Assembly: GCA_021156365.1 (NCBI GenBank)
Contig: JAJNDK010000006.1
Span: 186,001 to 250,000, forward strand
Length of the DNA stretch: 64,000 nt
Source: Bacteroidota bacterium
GTDB lineage: Bacteria; Bacteroidota; Bacteroidia; B-17B0; Aurantibacillaceae
Direction of reading: 5' to 3'
The notes under the pieces were generated by a model. The model did no database searches and was not told where the DNA came from. It saw only the letters and a list, made by a program, of their open reading frames with translations. This document shows positions 9,132-18,188 of this stretch, piece by piece (position 1 is the stretch's first letter; every line of letters begins with the position of its first letter). The position numbers and the translations under genes were made by a program.

Positions 9132-10211
9132 GTGATAAAATTTATCTTTAAAAAGATTTTTGAAGGATTCCTTGTTCTCTTTGGCGTAGTTACCGTTATT
9201 TTTTTTCTATTCAACGTTCTTCCCGGCGATCCTGCTACTGTGATGCTGGGGCAGCGCGCCAATAAAGACGCGATAGAAGCCATTAACAAAGACCTGGGAA
9301 GGGATAAGCCGCTCGTTACCCAGTACTTCATGTATCTTAATGATCTTTCCCCCATTTCTTTTCACAATGCGGATGATAAATCGAGCGCATATTATCTTGA
9401 TAGCAGCAAATACAGCTACCAGCAATTACTCGCGATCGGTGAAGGTGATGTGATCGTTGCCAAAGTGCCCTATCTGCGGCGTTCCTATATCACCAAGCGG
9501 AAAGTGTCGGAAGTGATAACGGATACCCTGCCCGAAACGGCTGTACTGGCGCTCAGCTCGATCATTGTGGCATCTATTTTCGGGATCTTCCTTGGGATCG
9601 TTGCCGCTGTAAAAAAAGATACCTTCTTCGACCGCCTCGCCCTCGTGCTTTCTGCGCTTGGCATGTCGGCACCTGCTTTTTTCGTAGCCATTATTATTTC
9701 CTGGCTGTTCGGGTATGTCCTGGCCGATTATACTGGCCTCAGTCCGATCGGTAGTCTCTATGAAGATGATGTGTGGCAGGGCGAAATGCTTTCGCTGAAA
9801 AATCTTATCCTTCCTACGATCACCATGGGAATGCGTCCCCTGGCAGTAATTGTGCAGCTGACCCGAAGCTCCTTACTGGATGTATTGTCGCAGGATTATA
9901 TCCGTACGGCACGAGCTAAAGGTTTGTCCTATTACAAAGTACTGGTGAAACATGCATTGAAAAATGCTCTGAACCCTGTAGTAACAGCTATTTCGGGTTG
10001 GTTTGCAGGTTTGATGGCCGGTGCGGTTCTCGTAGAAAAGATCTTCAGCTGGAAAGGTATCGGCTATGAGGTGTTCACGGCGCTGGAAAAAAATGACCTG
10101 CCTCTCGTAATGGGCTCCACTGTAGTATTTGCGTTGTTCTTTGTCTTCATCAATATACTCGTGGATATCACCTATGGTATTCTTGATCCACGTGTACGAA
10201 GGGCAAAATAA
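9132..10211 (+). CDS. ABC transporter permease, DppB/OppB type
   Basis: A 359-residue inner-membrane permease of the oligopeptide/dipeptide/nickel class. The N-terminus (LFGVVTVIFFLFNVLPGDPA) is the conserved first helix. The EAA loop that docks the ATPase is near residues 255-285 (DYIRTARAKGLSYYKVLVKHA in part), and the protein ends in the typical DPRVR. Between helices 1 and 2 lies an extended periplasmic segment (about residues 60-135) longer than in enteric DppB. The start is GTG. No ATPase, second permease or binding-protein gene is adjacent, so partners must lie elsewhere. Substrate not predictable; peptides are most likely. Confidence 0.9.
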   Translation: MIKFIFKKIFEGFLVLFGVVTVIFFLFNVLPGDPATVMLGQRANKDAIEAINKDLGRDKPLVTQYFMYLNDLSPISFHNADDKSSAYYLDSSKYSYQQLLAIGEGDVIVAKVPYLRRSYITKRKVSEVITDTLPETAVLALSSIIVASIFGIFLGIVAAVKKDTFFDRLALVLSALGMSAPAFFVAIIISWLFGYVLADYTGLSPIGSLYEDDVWQGEMLSLKNLILPTITMGMRPLAVIVQLTRSSLLDVLSQDYIRTARAKGLSYYKVLVKHALKNALNPVVTAISGWFAGLMAGAVLVEKIFSWKGIGYEVFTALEKNDLPLVMGSTVVFALFFVFINILVDITYGILDPRVRRAK

Positions 10212-10225
10212 AGAAGGTGGATGGT

Positions 10226-10256
10226 TTTGCTTCCTTTCGGGATTCTTGTAAATTTA
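10226..10256 (+). promoter_or_regulatory. Promoter of the serine hydrolase gene, abutting its start codon
   Basis: TTTG at 10226-10229, a 19-nt spacer, and TAAATTTA (7 of 8 matches to TAnnTTTG) at 10249-10256. Only 4 nt separate the -7 box from the ATG at 10261, which predicts a leaderless mRNA. Confidence 0.65.
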
Positions 10257-10260
10257 TCGG

Positions 10261-11778
10261 ATGAAATCAATACTAATAAGTGGCTTATTATTTGGGATCC
10301 TTGCATCTGCATCGGCCCAACCGGTGTTTGTAAAAGACAGCCTGGATATTTACGTGAACCGTGAAATGAACCGCTGGAACATTCCGGCTGTTGCAGTGGC
10401 GATCGTAAAAGACGGAAAGATCGTGGCCTGCAAAGGATACGGAACCACCGAAAGCAATGGTGCCAAAAAAGTGGATGAAAATACCCTGTTCCAGATTGCA
10501 TCCAATTCCAAGGCTTTTACGGGTACTGCTTTGGCAATGCTGGATGCAAGGAAGAAAATTTCGCTGGATGACAAAGCGACCAAATGGCTGCCTTATTTTT
10601 CACTGAAAGATCCGTATGCATCGAAAGAAGCAACTGTACGTGATCTGCTTTGTCACCGCATCGGATTTCAGACCTTTCAAAGCGATTTCCTTAATTGGAA
10701 CTGCAATCTTACCCGCAAAGAAATTATTGAAGGCATGAAGAATGTAACGCCCATGTATTCGTTCCGTTCCCGCTGGGGATACAGTAATTCGGCTTTCCTG
10801 GCAGCAGGTGAAGTGATCAAAGCAGCTACGGATACTACCTGGGATGATTTTGTGAAATACAATTTTTTCAACCCGCTAAACATGACGCGCAGCAGTACCT
10901 ACAACAGCGAAATTGTGAAGGACAAAAATGCTGCCGTGCCTTATACGATCCTGAAGAACAAGCTGACCAAACTGAGTTACGCAAATGTGGACAACCTTGG
11001 TCCTGCAGCCTCCATCAATTCCTGTGTGAAGGATATGAGCAACTGGTTGATGTGCCAGCTGGATTCCGGGAAATTCAATGGCAAACGGGTGATCCCTTAC
11101 GAAGCGATCCGGACTACCCGCACACCGCATACCATTGCAGGTCGCGGGGGCAACAATCCCGATTTTCCGAGCAACCATTTCAACCTGTATGGCCTGGGCT
11201 GGGGTATAAAAGATTATTTTGGAAAAGCCATGTACGAGCATACCGGCGGTGCTGATGGTTTTGTAACCTCTGTGTGCCTGTTTCCGGAAGAAAAACTTGG
11301 GATCGTAGTGCTCACCAATACTGATGTGAACGGATTGTTTCTTGCCCTGCGTGAGCAGATCATGCTTGCCTATTTTAATCAGCCTTATGTAAACCTAAGC
11401 GCTGCCGATTACAAAGGATATGAGGAAGGAAACAAACAGGCAAATGAACAGATTGCCGAATGGGAAAAAAAGACGAGTACGAAAAACAATGAATTGGTCT
11501 CCGCTGCCGACCTTGTGGGAACCTACATAAATGAAGTTTATGGAGAGGTGCAGATCGTACGGATGGGTTCGACCTTTGCCCTGAAATTCTCTCATCATCC
11601 TCAGGCAACAGGAGAGCTGAACTATATGAGTGACGATACATTTATGTGCACTTATACCTATGCCACCTGGGGGATCCAGCTGTTAAAAGTAAAGGTAGAA
11701 AACGGAACAGTGAAGTCGCTTATCGTGAAAGTGAATGATTTTGTGGATTACCAGAGTTATGAGTTTGTGAAGAAATAA
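10261..11778 (+). CDS. Secreted serine hydrolase, class C beta-lactamase/PBP-like fold
   Basis: A 505-residue exported protein with a signal peptide (1-20, ending ASAQP). The beta-lactamase-family domain (about 25-375) carries the SxxK nucleophile motif (SNSK), the YxN motif (YSN in RWGYSNSAF) and HTG in place of KTG (EHTGGADG). A C-terminal domain (about 410-505) resembles DUF3471. The family includes D-aminopeptidases, esterases and penicillin-binding-like peptidases; true beta-lactamase activity should not be assumed. It is preceded by a canonical promoter, stands alone and is convergent with the GWxTD gene. Confidence 0.88.
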   Translation: MKSILISGLLFGILASASAQPVFVKDSLDIYVNREMNRWNIPAVAVAIVKDGKIVACKGYGTTESNGAKKVDENTLFQIASNSKAFTGTALAMLDARKKISLDDKATKWLPYFSLKDPYASKEATVRDLLCHRIGFQTFQSDFLNWNCNLTRKEIIEGMKNVTPMYSFRSRWGYSNSAFLAAGEVIKAATDTTWDDFVKYNFFNPLNMTRSSTYNSEIVKDKNAAVPYTILKNKLTKLSYANVDNLGPAASINSCVKDMSNWLMCQLDSGKFNGKRVIPYEAIRTTRTPHTIAGRGGNNPDFPSNHFNLYGLGWGIKDYFGKAMYEHTGGADGFVTSVCLFPEEKLGIVVLTNTDVNGLFLALREQIMLAYFNQPYVNLSAADYKGYEEGNKQANEQIAEWEKKTSTKNNELVSAADLVGTYINEVYGEVQIVRMGSTFALKFSHHPQATGELNYMSDDTFMCTYTYATWGIQLLKVKVENGTVKSLIVKVNDFVDYQSYEFVKK

Positions 11779-11813
11779 GCGGATTTTTTATCTCTGCATT
11801 TTTTCTGTTAGCA

Positions 11814-11836
11814 GATAATTATTCGAATTAATTATC
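11814..11836. repeat. Palindrome at the junction of convergent genes
   Basis: GATAATTA (11814-11821) and TAATTATC (11829-11836) form a perfect 8-bp inverted repeat around TTCGAAT, overlapping the stop codon and last codons of the GWxTD gene. It may act as a weak bidirectional terminator, though no strong T run follows. Confidence 0.4.
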
Positions 11837-13183
11837 CATATACACTCTTCCTTCTCTCCAGGCATCCACTGCTAAATACCAGGGATCTTTGAAATAGGTA
11901 TCGCGGCTCATTAAATAATCATTATCCGAATACATGTTGTTTATCCGGTTGAACTCAAAACGCAGTGCTCCCGGTGAGCCCGTATTGCCATAGGTCCAGA
12001 TCTCCTGTCCTTCGCTCTGGTATACATACTGGGGCGGCCCGAAAATGATATAGATCATTCCCCTGTCCGTTCTCCAGCCTTCTTTCCAGGAAGAGAATTT
12101 AGTGTTGGCATCCTGCACCCGTCCGTAGTATTTTTTTATCAGGCTTTTTGCCCGGTCCCTGTTGCCGCCGATCCCGATCCAGAATTTTTCGATCGCTTCC
12201 TGTTTATTGGTAGCGCTCACGAGGTCCGAGTATTCTTCTTTGCTGGTAATAAAACGGATACTTTCTATCATCTGGTAATGCGAAGTTACCTTTGGGAAAT
12301 CTTCGTTCACTCCGTATATGGTACATCCGTTTTTATCGCTGCTGTCGGCACTTAGAAAATAAATTCCCTGCTTATCCATGTTCAATACAAACCAATTGTC
12401 CATTGTTTTGTTCAGTGCAAACACCGTATCGTAGCGGATGTTCAGGGGAGGAATCTCCTTCAGGCTGAAAGGCGGAGGAGGCAACAGGTTGTCGGTTTGT
12501 TTGTAATGCACGTACAGAACGCGGTTGGCTATGCGCTGATTACTCAATACAATGGTTCTGGCACCGTTGATATAGGATGAATAGATGAGCGAGCTGTCGG
12601 TGTTTTTCAGCAGGTAGTTTTGTGCATTCAAACGGGAGAGTTTGTTGATGGCAAGCTCCGATTTATTATAAGCTTTCCGGTTGATGTCCCTGAGCTCCAG
12701 CTCCAGGTATGCTTTTGTACCCTGATACACACAAATAGTTTTGCTGCCGGTGATCATTCCTTTTTTCACTACTGCCTGCCGGTCTTTGATAACAAGGGTG
12801 GAAGTATCGCTGAATTGTTTGGAGCTGACAGATAGCTGAAGCTTATAGAATAACCTCAGCTCTGCAGTAAATAAACTGTCATCCGGGTTTTTTTTGTAAA
12901 CCAGTTCTTTGTTATCGATCGTATAATACAGGCGGGATACAGAATCGTTTTCATGGCAGATCACATAACTAACGTCAATATCGATATTGTTCTGCTTATA
13001 CAGGTTTTCGTTCTTTCTTGCACCGGGTGTACTTGTTTTGCAGGAGATAAGAACACATAAAGTAAAAAAGCACAAAAGTCGCAGGGGAGATTTTAACCAT
13101 CGCGAGGCTTCGCGATGGCATTGAAGGACATATAAGAGAAATGCCCCGGTCTTAAATACTCTTATATGCTTTATATGGTTCAA
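11828..13183 (-). CDS. GWxTD domain-containing lipoprotein
   Basis: A 451-codon frame whose C-terminal third holds the GWxTD signature (KEGWRTDRGMIYIIFGPP) and ends in DPWYLAVDAWREGRVY, typical of this Bacteroidota-specific family of unknown function. A lipobox (LISC) follows a hydrophobic stretch, so the mature protein is probably a lipoprotein beginning at that Cys (near codon 48). The start is uncertain: the first in-frame codon is TTG at 13183, there is no ATG before the lipobox, and a perfect hairpin lies inside the presumed leader (13097-13118). A shorter start at a TTG near the hydrophobic core would give a very short signal peptide without positive charge. It lies 58 nt downstream of pheT on the same strand. 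Confidence 0.85.
   Translation of the reverse strand: MNHIKHIRVFKTGAFLLYVLQCHREASRWLKSPLRLLCFFTLCVLISCKTSTPGARKNENLYKQNNIDIDVSYVICHENDSVSRLYYTIDNKELVYKKNPDDSLFTAELRLFYKLQLSVSSKQFSDTSTLVIKDRQAVVKKGMITGSKTICVYQGTKAYLELELRDINRKAYNKSELAINKLSRLNAQNYLLKNTDSSLIYSSYINGARTIVLSNQRIANRVLYVHYKQTDNLLPPPPFSLKEIPPLNIRYDTVFALNKTMDNWFVLNMDKQGIYFLSADSSDKNGCTIYGVNEDFPKVTSHYQMIESIRFITSKEEYSDLVSATNKQEAIEKFWIGIGGNRDRAKSLIKKYYGRVQDANTKFSSWKEGWRTDRGMIYIIFGPPQYVYQSEGQEIWTYGNTGSPGALRFEFNRINNMYSDNDYLMSRDTYFKDPWYLAVDAWREGRVYMDN
13097..13118. repeat. Perfect hairpin in the GWxTD gene leader
   Basis: CCATCGCGA (13097-13105) and TCGCGATGG (13110-13118) form a perfect GC-rich 9-bp stem with a GGCT loop. It sits between pheT and the lipobox of the downstream gene, so it is either translated in the signal-peptide region or part of an untranslated leader. 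Confidence 0.6.
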
Positions 13184-13241
13184 ACAAAAAGAATTTTAAT
13201 TTACCATAATTTCAATGTTTCGACTGTATCCCCGGGGAAAC

Positions 13242-15674
13242 CTATCCTCGTAGCTCTGCGCCCAATTGCTCCGTATAATTTTTGATCAGCTTATCCATTG
13301 TTTTCGTGATCTCTTTTTCGTTCAGGGTGTTCTGTTCATCCTGGAAGATAAAGCTAACGGCATAGGATTTTTTATTGCCTAATTTCTCTCCTTCGTATAC
13401 ATCGAACAAATTGATCTCTTTCAGCAGTTTCCGTTCTGTTTTCAGTGCAATTTCTTTCACCTGCTCGTACTTCACCGATTTGTCCAGTACCAGAGCAAGA
13501 TCCCTGCGAACACTCGGGAATTTCGGAACTTCTTTGTAATTCAGCTTATCGGGATTGATGAGCTTGAACAACACTTCGGTATAGATTTCCGCGCAATATA
13601 CATCCTGTGAAACGTCTGTTTGTTTCAATGCAGTTTTGGCAACCTTGCCAATCGTGCAAAGTTTCTTGTTATTGATAGTATAAGTAATGCCGTAACTCAA
13701 CTGCTCTGTCTGCATTTCCTCCAGTGTGTAGCCCGAAACAGCAAAACGCTGCAAGAGCTTTTCCACGATTGATTTCAGGGTGAACAGGTCGGCAAGGCTG
13801 TTTTGCCCGTATGCATTTTCCCGGAAGCGTTTCCCGGTAACAAACAAAGCGATCTGTTTTTGCTCCGTGTATTGAAATTCCTTTTCCGTGTTCCTGTGAT
13901 AGGTTCTCCCGATCTCGTAAAGCTTCAGGTCTGCCTGTTTACGATTCACATTCCAGGCAATAGCTTCCAGTCCGCTGTACAGGAGGGTAGGACGCATCAG
14001 TCCCAGGTCGCTGCTCAATGGATTCAGCATATGTACCAGCGTGTTTTTATCTGTATCCGGGAAATAAGATTCTTTGGTAAGTGATGTGGACATGATCTCC
14101 GTGAAGCCATTAGCCGTAAGGTAATCGGCAATGATCTCCTCCGTTTTGTACAAGTCTTTTTTCTCCGTGAATGAAACCGAGAAAGTTGTTTTTTCGGAGA
14201 CAGGGATGTTGTTATATCCGTATACACGCATTACTTCTTCCGTAACATCTGCCTCGCGTACTACATCTGATTTACGGGCCGGCACACTAAGCAGGAGAGC
14301 ATCATTCCCTTCCGAAACAATGGCGATCCCCAACGAACGTAAAATAGTTTTTACAGTTGCGGTTTCGATCTCTTTTCCGATCAAACGATTAGCGCTCGCA
14401 AAAGAGAAAGCGACCTTTGCAGGCTCAATTGGAGTGGGGTAGAGGTCAGTCACTTCGCTGCTGATGGTTCCTCCGGCGATCTCCAGGATCAGGTTGGTAG
14501 CCCTGTTAAGTGCATTTACAGTCATTTCAGGATCGGTGCCCCGCTCAAAACGGAAAGAGGCATCGGTTTTCAGACCATGCAATTTCGAAGATCTGCGAAT
14601 GCTTGCCGGATTGAAATAAGCCGCTTCGAGAAAAATGGAACTGGTAGAGCTGCTTACACCGGAATGCAAACCGCCAAACACACCGGCGATACACATCGGT
14701 GAGGTGGCATCACACACCATCAGGTCGCTGGCAATTAATTTTCGTTCTGTCTCATCAAGGGTAACGAATAGCTCGCCTTCTTTTGCATTTCGCACAACGA
14801 TCGTATCGCCTTTTATTTTTGACGCATCATACGCATGCAGGGGCTGCCCCAATTCGTGGATTACAAAGTTGGTAACATCTACTATATTGTTGATCGGTCG
14901 TACACCGATCGATTTCAGTGCATTTTTCAGCCAGTCCGGAGAATCTTTTACAGCAATGCCGCTGATACACACACCTGAGAAGCGCGGACACAGTGCAGCA
15001 TCTTCTACCTTCACTTCTATCTTCATCTTTCCGTCGTTTGCCGGCAGGTGTTTGATGCCTGTTAGAGAGGCCGCGTATTTTTCTTCATTCAGTTTGCAAT
15101 TCAATACGGCAGCAAGATCTATTGCCACGCCATAATGCGATGCTGCATCACCCCTGTTGGGAGTAAGCCCGATCTCAAACACATGGTCTGTCGTAATTTT
15201 AAAGTAATCTGCAGCCGGCATACCTACAGCCGTTTCCGGTTCCAGCACCATAATTCCGGCATGGCTTTCTCCGAAGCCGATCTCATCTTCCGCACAAAGC
15301 ATCCCCTCGCTCAATGCACCGCGTATCTTCGATTTTTTTATTTCAAAAGGATCACCGCTTGTCGGATACAGCATAGTACCTATTGTTGCCACGATTACTT
15401 TCTGACCGGCAGCCACGTTCGGAGCGCCACACACAATGCTCAGCAATTCGCCGCTCCCGATATTTACTTTGGTAAGGCTTAGTTTATCTGCATCCGGATG
15501 TTTTTCCTTTTCCACCACTTCGCCTACCACCAGGCCTTTTAATCCACCCTTCAGACTTTCAAACGTTTCTATGCTTTCTACTTCCAGTCCGCAGGCAGTT
15601 AAATGCTCCGATACTTCTTCGGGGCTAAGGTCCATGTTTATAAGCGTTTTCAGCCAGTTATAGGAGATCTTCAT
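13242..15674 (-). CDS. pheT: Phenylalanine--tRNA ligase beta subunit
   Basis: The beta subunit of the heterotetrameric (alpha2beta2) PheRS, 810 residues, full length. It begins with MKISYNWLKTLI, then has an OB-fold tRNA-binding domain (about 40-155), the B3/B4 editing domain (about 210-390; FRFERGTDPE), B5 (about 405-475), the catalytic-like core (about 480-690) and the C-terminal FDX-ACB anticodon-binding domain (about 715-810; KFPSVRRDLALVLD). pheS is not in the window, so the two subunit genes are unlinked here. A TATTTTTG box on the minus strand (15709-15702) is a plausible -7 element with a leader of about 25 nt. Confidence 0.97.
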   Translation of the reverse strand: MKISYNWLKTLINMDLSPEEVSEHLTACGLEVESIETFESLKGGLKGLVVGEVVEKEKHPDADKLSLTKVNIGSGELLSIVCGAPNVAAGQKVIVATIGTMLYPTSGDPFEIKKSKIRGALSEGMLCAEDEIGFGESHAGIMVLEPETAVGMPAADYFKITTDHVFEIGLTPNRGDAASHYGVAIDLAAVLNCKLNEEKYAASLTGIKHLPANDGKMKIEVKVEDAALCPRFSGVCISGIAVKDSPDWLKNALKSIGVRPINNIVDVTNFVIHELGQPLHAYDASKIKGDTIVVRNAKEGELFVTLDETERKLIASDLMVCDATSPMCIAGVFGGLHSGVSSSTSSIFLEAAYFNPASIRRSSKLHGLKTDASFRFERGTDPEMTVNALNRATNLILEIAGGTISSEVTDLYPTPIEPAKVAFSFASANRLIGKEIETATVKTILRSLGIAIVSEGNDALLLSVPARKSDVVREADVTEEVMRVYGYNNIPVSEKTTFSVSFTEKKDLYKTEEIIADYLTANGFTEIMSTSLTKESYFPDTDKNTLVHMLNPLSSDLGLMRPTLLYSGLEAIAWNVNRKQADLKLYEIGRTYHRNTEKEFQYTEQKQIALFVTGKRFRENAYGQNSLADLFTLKSIVEKLLQRFAVSGYTLEEMQTEQLSYGITYTINNKKLCTIGKVAKTALKQTDVSQDVYCAEIYTEVLFKLINPDKLNYKEVPKFPSVRRDLALVLDKSVKYEQVKEIALKTERKLLKEINLFDVYEGEKLGNKKSYAVSFIFQDEQNTLNEKEITKTMDKLIKNYTEQLGAELRG

Positions 15675-15768
15675 ACAATGAAAATTTAAACAACGAATTT
15701 ACAAAAATAATCAGGGTGTCGCAGTAAATGAAGGATAATTTCTGTGCAGGAAGCTTTGGATGCAGGGA

Positions 15769-17130
15769 TTAATCGATGCGTGTATACCAGAGTTTTAGTT
15801 TGGCGGGATAGGCAGCATTGTTTTTTCCACCTAACACAACTCTTGCCGGATTGGCCTGGTGCTGGAAAAGACGCATCGAATAGTTCAGGTTGGTATAATC
15901 GCCATTCGCTATTTTCTGTGCGCTGAAACCTATCGGGAAACTGAACTGGGAATTGTTGCTGTCATAAAACCCCCAGTTGCCACTCAGGTTTGAATTCTGA
16001 TCGATTGAAAGCGGGAAGAGCGTTCCGTTGTCATACAATCCTTCCAGCGCCATTCGTCCGGGCACAAAATATTTGTTGCTGTTATAGTACGTAGAACTTT
16101 TATCCACCTTAAAAACAACTTCCGCGCGGTTCACTGCAATTTTTCCGGAATCACTGAAATGCTTCAGATACGGGAAGACGATCTTTATTTTGCTGTTCCC
16201 CATTCCCTGGATGAACACATTGGTAGCGCCTGTGCTGGTATTGCCGTTGAGCTGTTGTGCGTATGCCGGATCTATATTGGTGCGGTCGTAATCGTAGTGA
16301 TTAAAACGGGTAGTTCCATACAGGCTGAGATCAAGTGTGGTAGCAGTTGCTAAATTCGTTCCCTTGTGGTAGTATATGGTTAGCCTTGAAAGAGGATTGG
16401 TAAGATCGAAATAACCGATGACCCCAAAATCATTACTGCCTACAGCTGTATGTTTGGTAGTGATGCACAATCCTTTGAAGGCATTACGTAATGCGGTTGT
16501 GTTTGCCAGTTTGGAGGTATCGTCCATGAATTCCTGTCCCACTTCGTTTTTCAGACGTATGCGCAGGTGCGGCGCCTTTTTGTCGTCGCCGTCATACGTA
16601 TCCGTAACGGCATCTATTTTACTCGTTTTGCCGGTTCCGAAATACGTAAGGTCATTCAATGAATCGTGTGCGATCCGCGAATAGGAATAATAGGCAGAGT
16701 CGTAGTAAATGGATTCCGTGAGGCGGTATACATTGAAATTCAGCGCATCGTCCTTGTCGCCATACCAGGCATTTTTTTCATAGGCAAGAGAAAGAACAAC
16801 CGAATCCAGCTTGGGCTCGGAGCCAAAACCGATGCCTATTCTGTTATTAGGATTGGAAAGGTTGACGTAAATGGAAGCGTCGGTACGTCCGAACACAGGA
16901 TCGGCAATGGTTCCTATGAGGTTTGAAATGTTGCCGATGTAGCTTTCGTCAGTACGCAGGCTGTCATCTGTAACGGTGTAACAGATCACGGTGGCGGTGT
17001 CGCAATACGTAGCACCGAGAATATCTCCTTCCGGCAGTATATCACGCCCGATATCCGAATTTGATTTTTTGCACGAAGCGGTAAAAAACGCGAGGGCAAT
17101 GAATATACTATAGATGCTTGTTCGTATCAC
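15769..17130 (-). CDS. DUF4270 family lipoprotein
   Basis: A 453-residue exported lipoprotein. The signal peptide MIRTSIYSIFIALAFFTASC ends at the lipobox Cys. The early motif SDIGRDILPEGD and a long beta-rich body with repeated DSVVLSL and RAEVVFKVD-type strands are typical of DUF4270, a Bacteroidota family usually encoded next to glycogen synthase and panC, as here. Function unknown. The start is GTG, with a TATTTTTG box 4 nt upstream, so the transcript may be leaderless. It lies downstream of the glycogen synthase gene but behind a strong hairpin terminator, which suggests an independent transcript. Confidence 0.88.
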   Translation of the reverse strand: MIRTSIYSIFIALAFFTASCKKSNSDIGRDILPEGDILGATYCDTATVICYTVTDDSLRTDESYIGNISNLIGTIADPVFGRTDASIYVNLSNPNNRIGIGFGSEPKLDSVVLSLAYEKNAWYGDKDDALNFNVYRLTESIYYDSAYYSYSRIAHDSLNDLTYFGTGKTSKIDAVTDTYDGDDKKAPHLRIRLKNEVGQEFMDDTSKLANTTALRNAFKGLCITTKHTAVGSNDFGVIGYFDLTNPLSRLTIYYHKGTNLATATTLDLSLYGTTRFNHYDYDRTNIDPAYAQQLNGNTSTGATNVFIQGMGNSKIKIVFPYLKHFSDSGKIAVNRAEVVFKVDKSSTYYNSNKYFVPGRMALEGLYDNGTLFPLSIDQNSNLSGNWGFYDSNNSQFSFPIGFSAQKIANGDYTNLNYSMRLFQHQANPARVVLGGKNNAAYPAKLKLWYTRID

Positions 17131-17134
17131 AGCG

Positions 17135-17142
17135 CAAAAATA
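17135..17142 (-). promoter_or_regulatory. Candidate -7 box of the DUF4270 gene
   Basis: TATTTTTG on the minus strand, ending 4 nt before the GTG start. No TTTG is found at the normal -33 distance, so the call rests on the -7 box and its position only. Confidence 0.4.
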
Positions 17143-17144
17143 AA

Positions 17145-17194
17145 AAAGTTTAACACGTTATTGAGTTTTTAAAATCAAAAAGGTGTTAAACTTT
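17145..17194 (-). terminator. Terminator after glycogen synthase
   Basis: A 12-bp perfect stem, AAAGTTTAACAC (17145-17156) against GTGTTAAACTTT (17183-17194), with a 26-nt loop. On the minus strand it runs directly into a T-rich stretch, giving a rho-independent terminator between the glycogen synthase and DUF4270 genes. Confidence 0.75.
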
Positions 17195-17222
17195 AATAAT
17201 AAACGTAAGTATAATGAAAATA

Positions 17223-18053
17223 TTATTCAGCTAGTTCTTCTACGCCTTCCAACACTGCGTTGTAGAACTCGGAATAAGCATCCATGTATTCTTCAGGAGA
17301 TTTGTAGCCCAAAGCCAGTTTACCTGACTTTTTCACATATTTCTGAATTTCAGGGTTCGGATTTTCTGTTGCGAAGATCACTCCGTCTGCATTGTCGATA
17401 GCCAGCTTGGTAAGGTTTACGAAGCTTGGATCGCTTGCCACGTGTTTCACGTCTTTTGCAGAAATGCCTTCGATTGGAATTTTGGAGGCGAACTCTTTGT
17501 CCAGGGATCCGTCGAAACCGTCGTCGTATATGGAATATACGATCTTCGTGTCGGCGAACAATGGATTATCAGCAAATGCTTTTTTAATATAGATCGGCAT
17601 CAAACCGGTGAACCAGCCATGGCAGTGGATAATATCCGGTGCCCAGCCTAATTTCTTAACGGTTTCAATAACTCCGCGGTTAAAGAAGATAGAACGCTCA
17701 TCATTATCGTCGAAATACTTGTTTTTTGCATCCTTCAGCGTTTGCTTACGGGAGAAGAAGTCTTCATTGTCGATAAAATAAACCTGCATACGTGCAGATT
17801 GGATGGAGGCTACCTTAATGATCAGCGGATGATCGTTGTCATTAATGATCATGTTCATACCACTCAGGCGAATAACTTCGTGCAGCTGATTCCGGCGCTC
17901 GTTGATGCAACCGTATTTTGGCATAAAAGTTCTGATTTCGCGACCTCTCTCCTGAATTCCTTGCGGCAGATACCTACCGATGGTGCTCATGTGTGATTCC
18001 TCAAGATATGGCGTGATTTCCTGAGAAACGAATAAAACTCTGGCTTTCTTCAT
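17223..18053 (-). CDS. Glycogen/starch synthase, single N-terminal GT5 domain
   Basis: A 276-residue protein similar to the N-terminal ADP-glucose glycogen synthase domain: ARVLFVSQEITPYLEE at the start, then APDIIHCHGWFTGLMP near residues 140-155. It stops where the C-terminal Rossmann domain that binds the sugar nucleotide in normal GlgA (about 480 residues) would begin. Short forms like this are common in Bacteroidota, so this is a lineage form rather than a fresh truncation. Whether it synthesises glycogen alone is unclear. It has a canonical promoter and is divergent from panC. Confidence 0.88.
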   Translation of the reverse strand: MKKARVLFVSQEITPYLEESHMSTIGRYLPQGIQERGREIRTFMPKYGCINERRNQLHEVIRLSGMNMIINDNDHPLIIKVASIQSARMQVYFIDNEDFFSRKQTLKDAKNKYFDDNDERSIFFNRGVIETVKKLGWAPDIIHCHGWFTGLMPIYIKKAFADNPLFADTKIVYSIYDDGFDGSLDKEFASKIPIEGISAKDVKHVASDPSFVNLTKLAIDNADGVIFATENPNPEIQKYVKKSGKLALGYKSPEEYMDAYSEFYNAVLEGVEELAE

Positions 18054-18108
18054 AGATTGTGTTTGGCGTTGTTTGGTAGTATAAAGACTTGTTTTGTAAA
18101 AAGCAATA

Positions 18109-18140
18109 CAAAAATAAGCAAAAAAAAACGAATTTTCAAA
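18109..18140 (-). promoter_or_regulatory. Promoter of the glycogen synthase gene
   Basis: On the minus strand: TTTG (18140-18137), a 20-nt spacer, TATTTTTG (18116-18109). This is a perfect match to the Bacteroidota consensus. The predicted leader is about 50 nt. Confidence 0.8.
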
Positions 18141-18188
18141 GTCTTTCTGTTAGTTTTACGTTTTAGTAACCATTATTGCGCATTTTTC

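Noticed and set aside
10261-11778. Calling the serine hydrolase a beta-lactamase resistance gene
   Set aside because: The motifs are shared with esterases and peptidases, and HTG replaces the KTG triad; resistance cannot be inferred.
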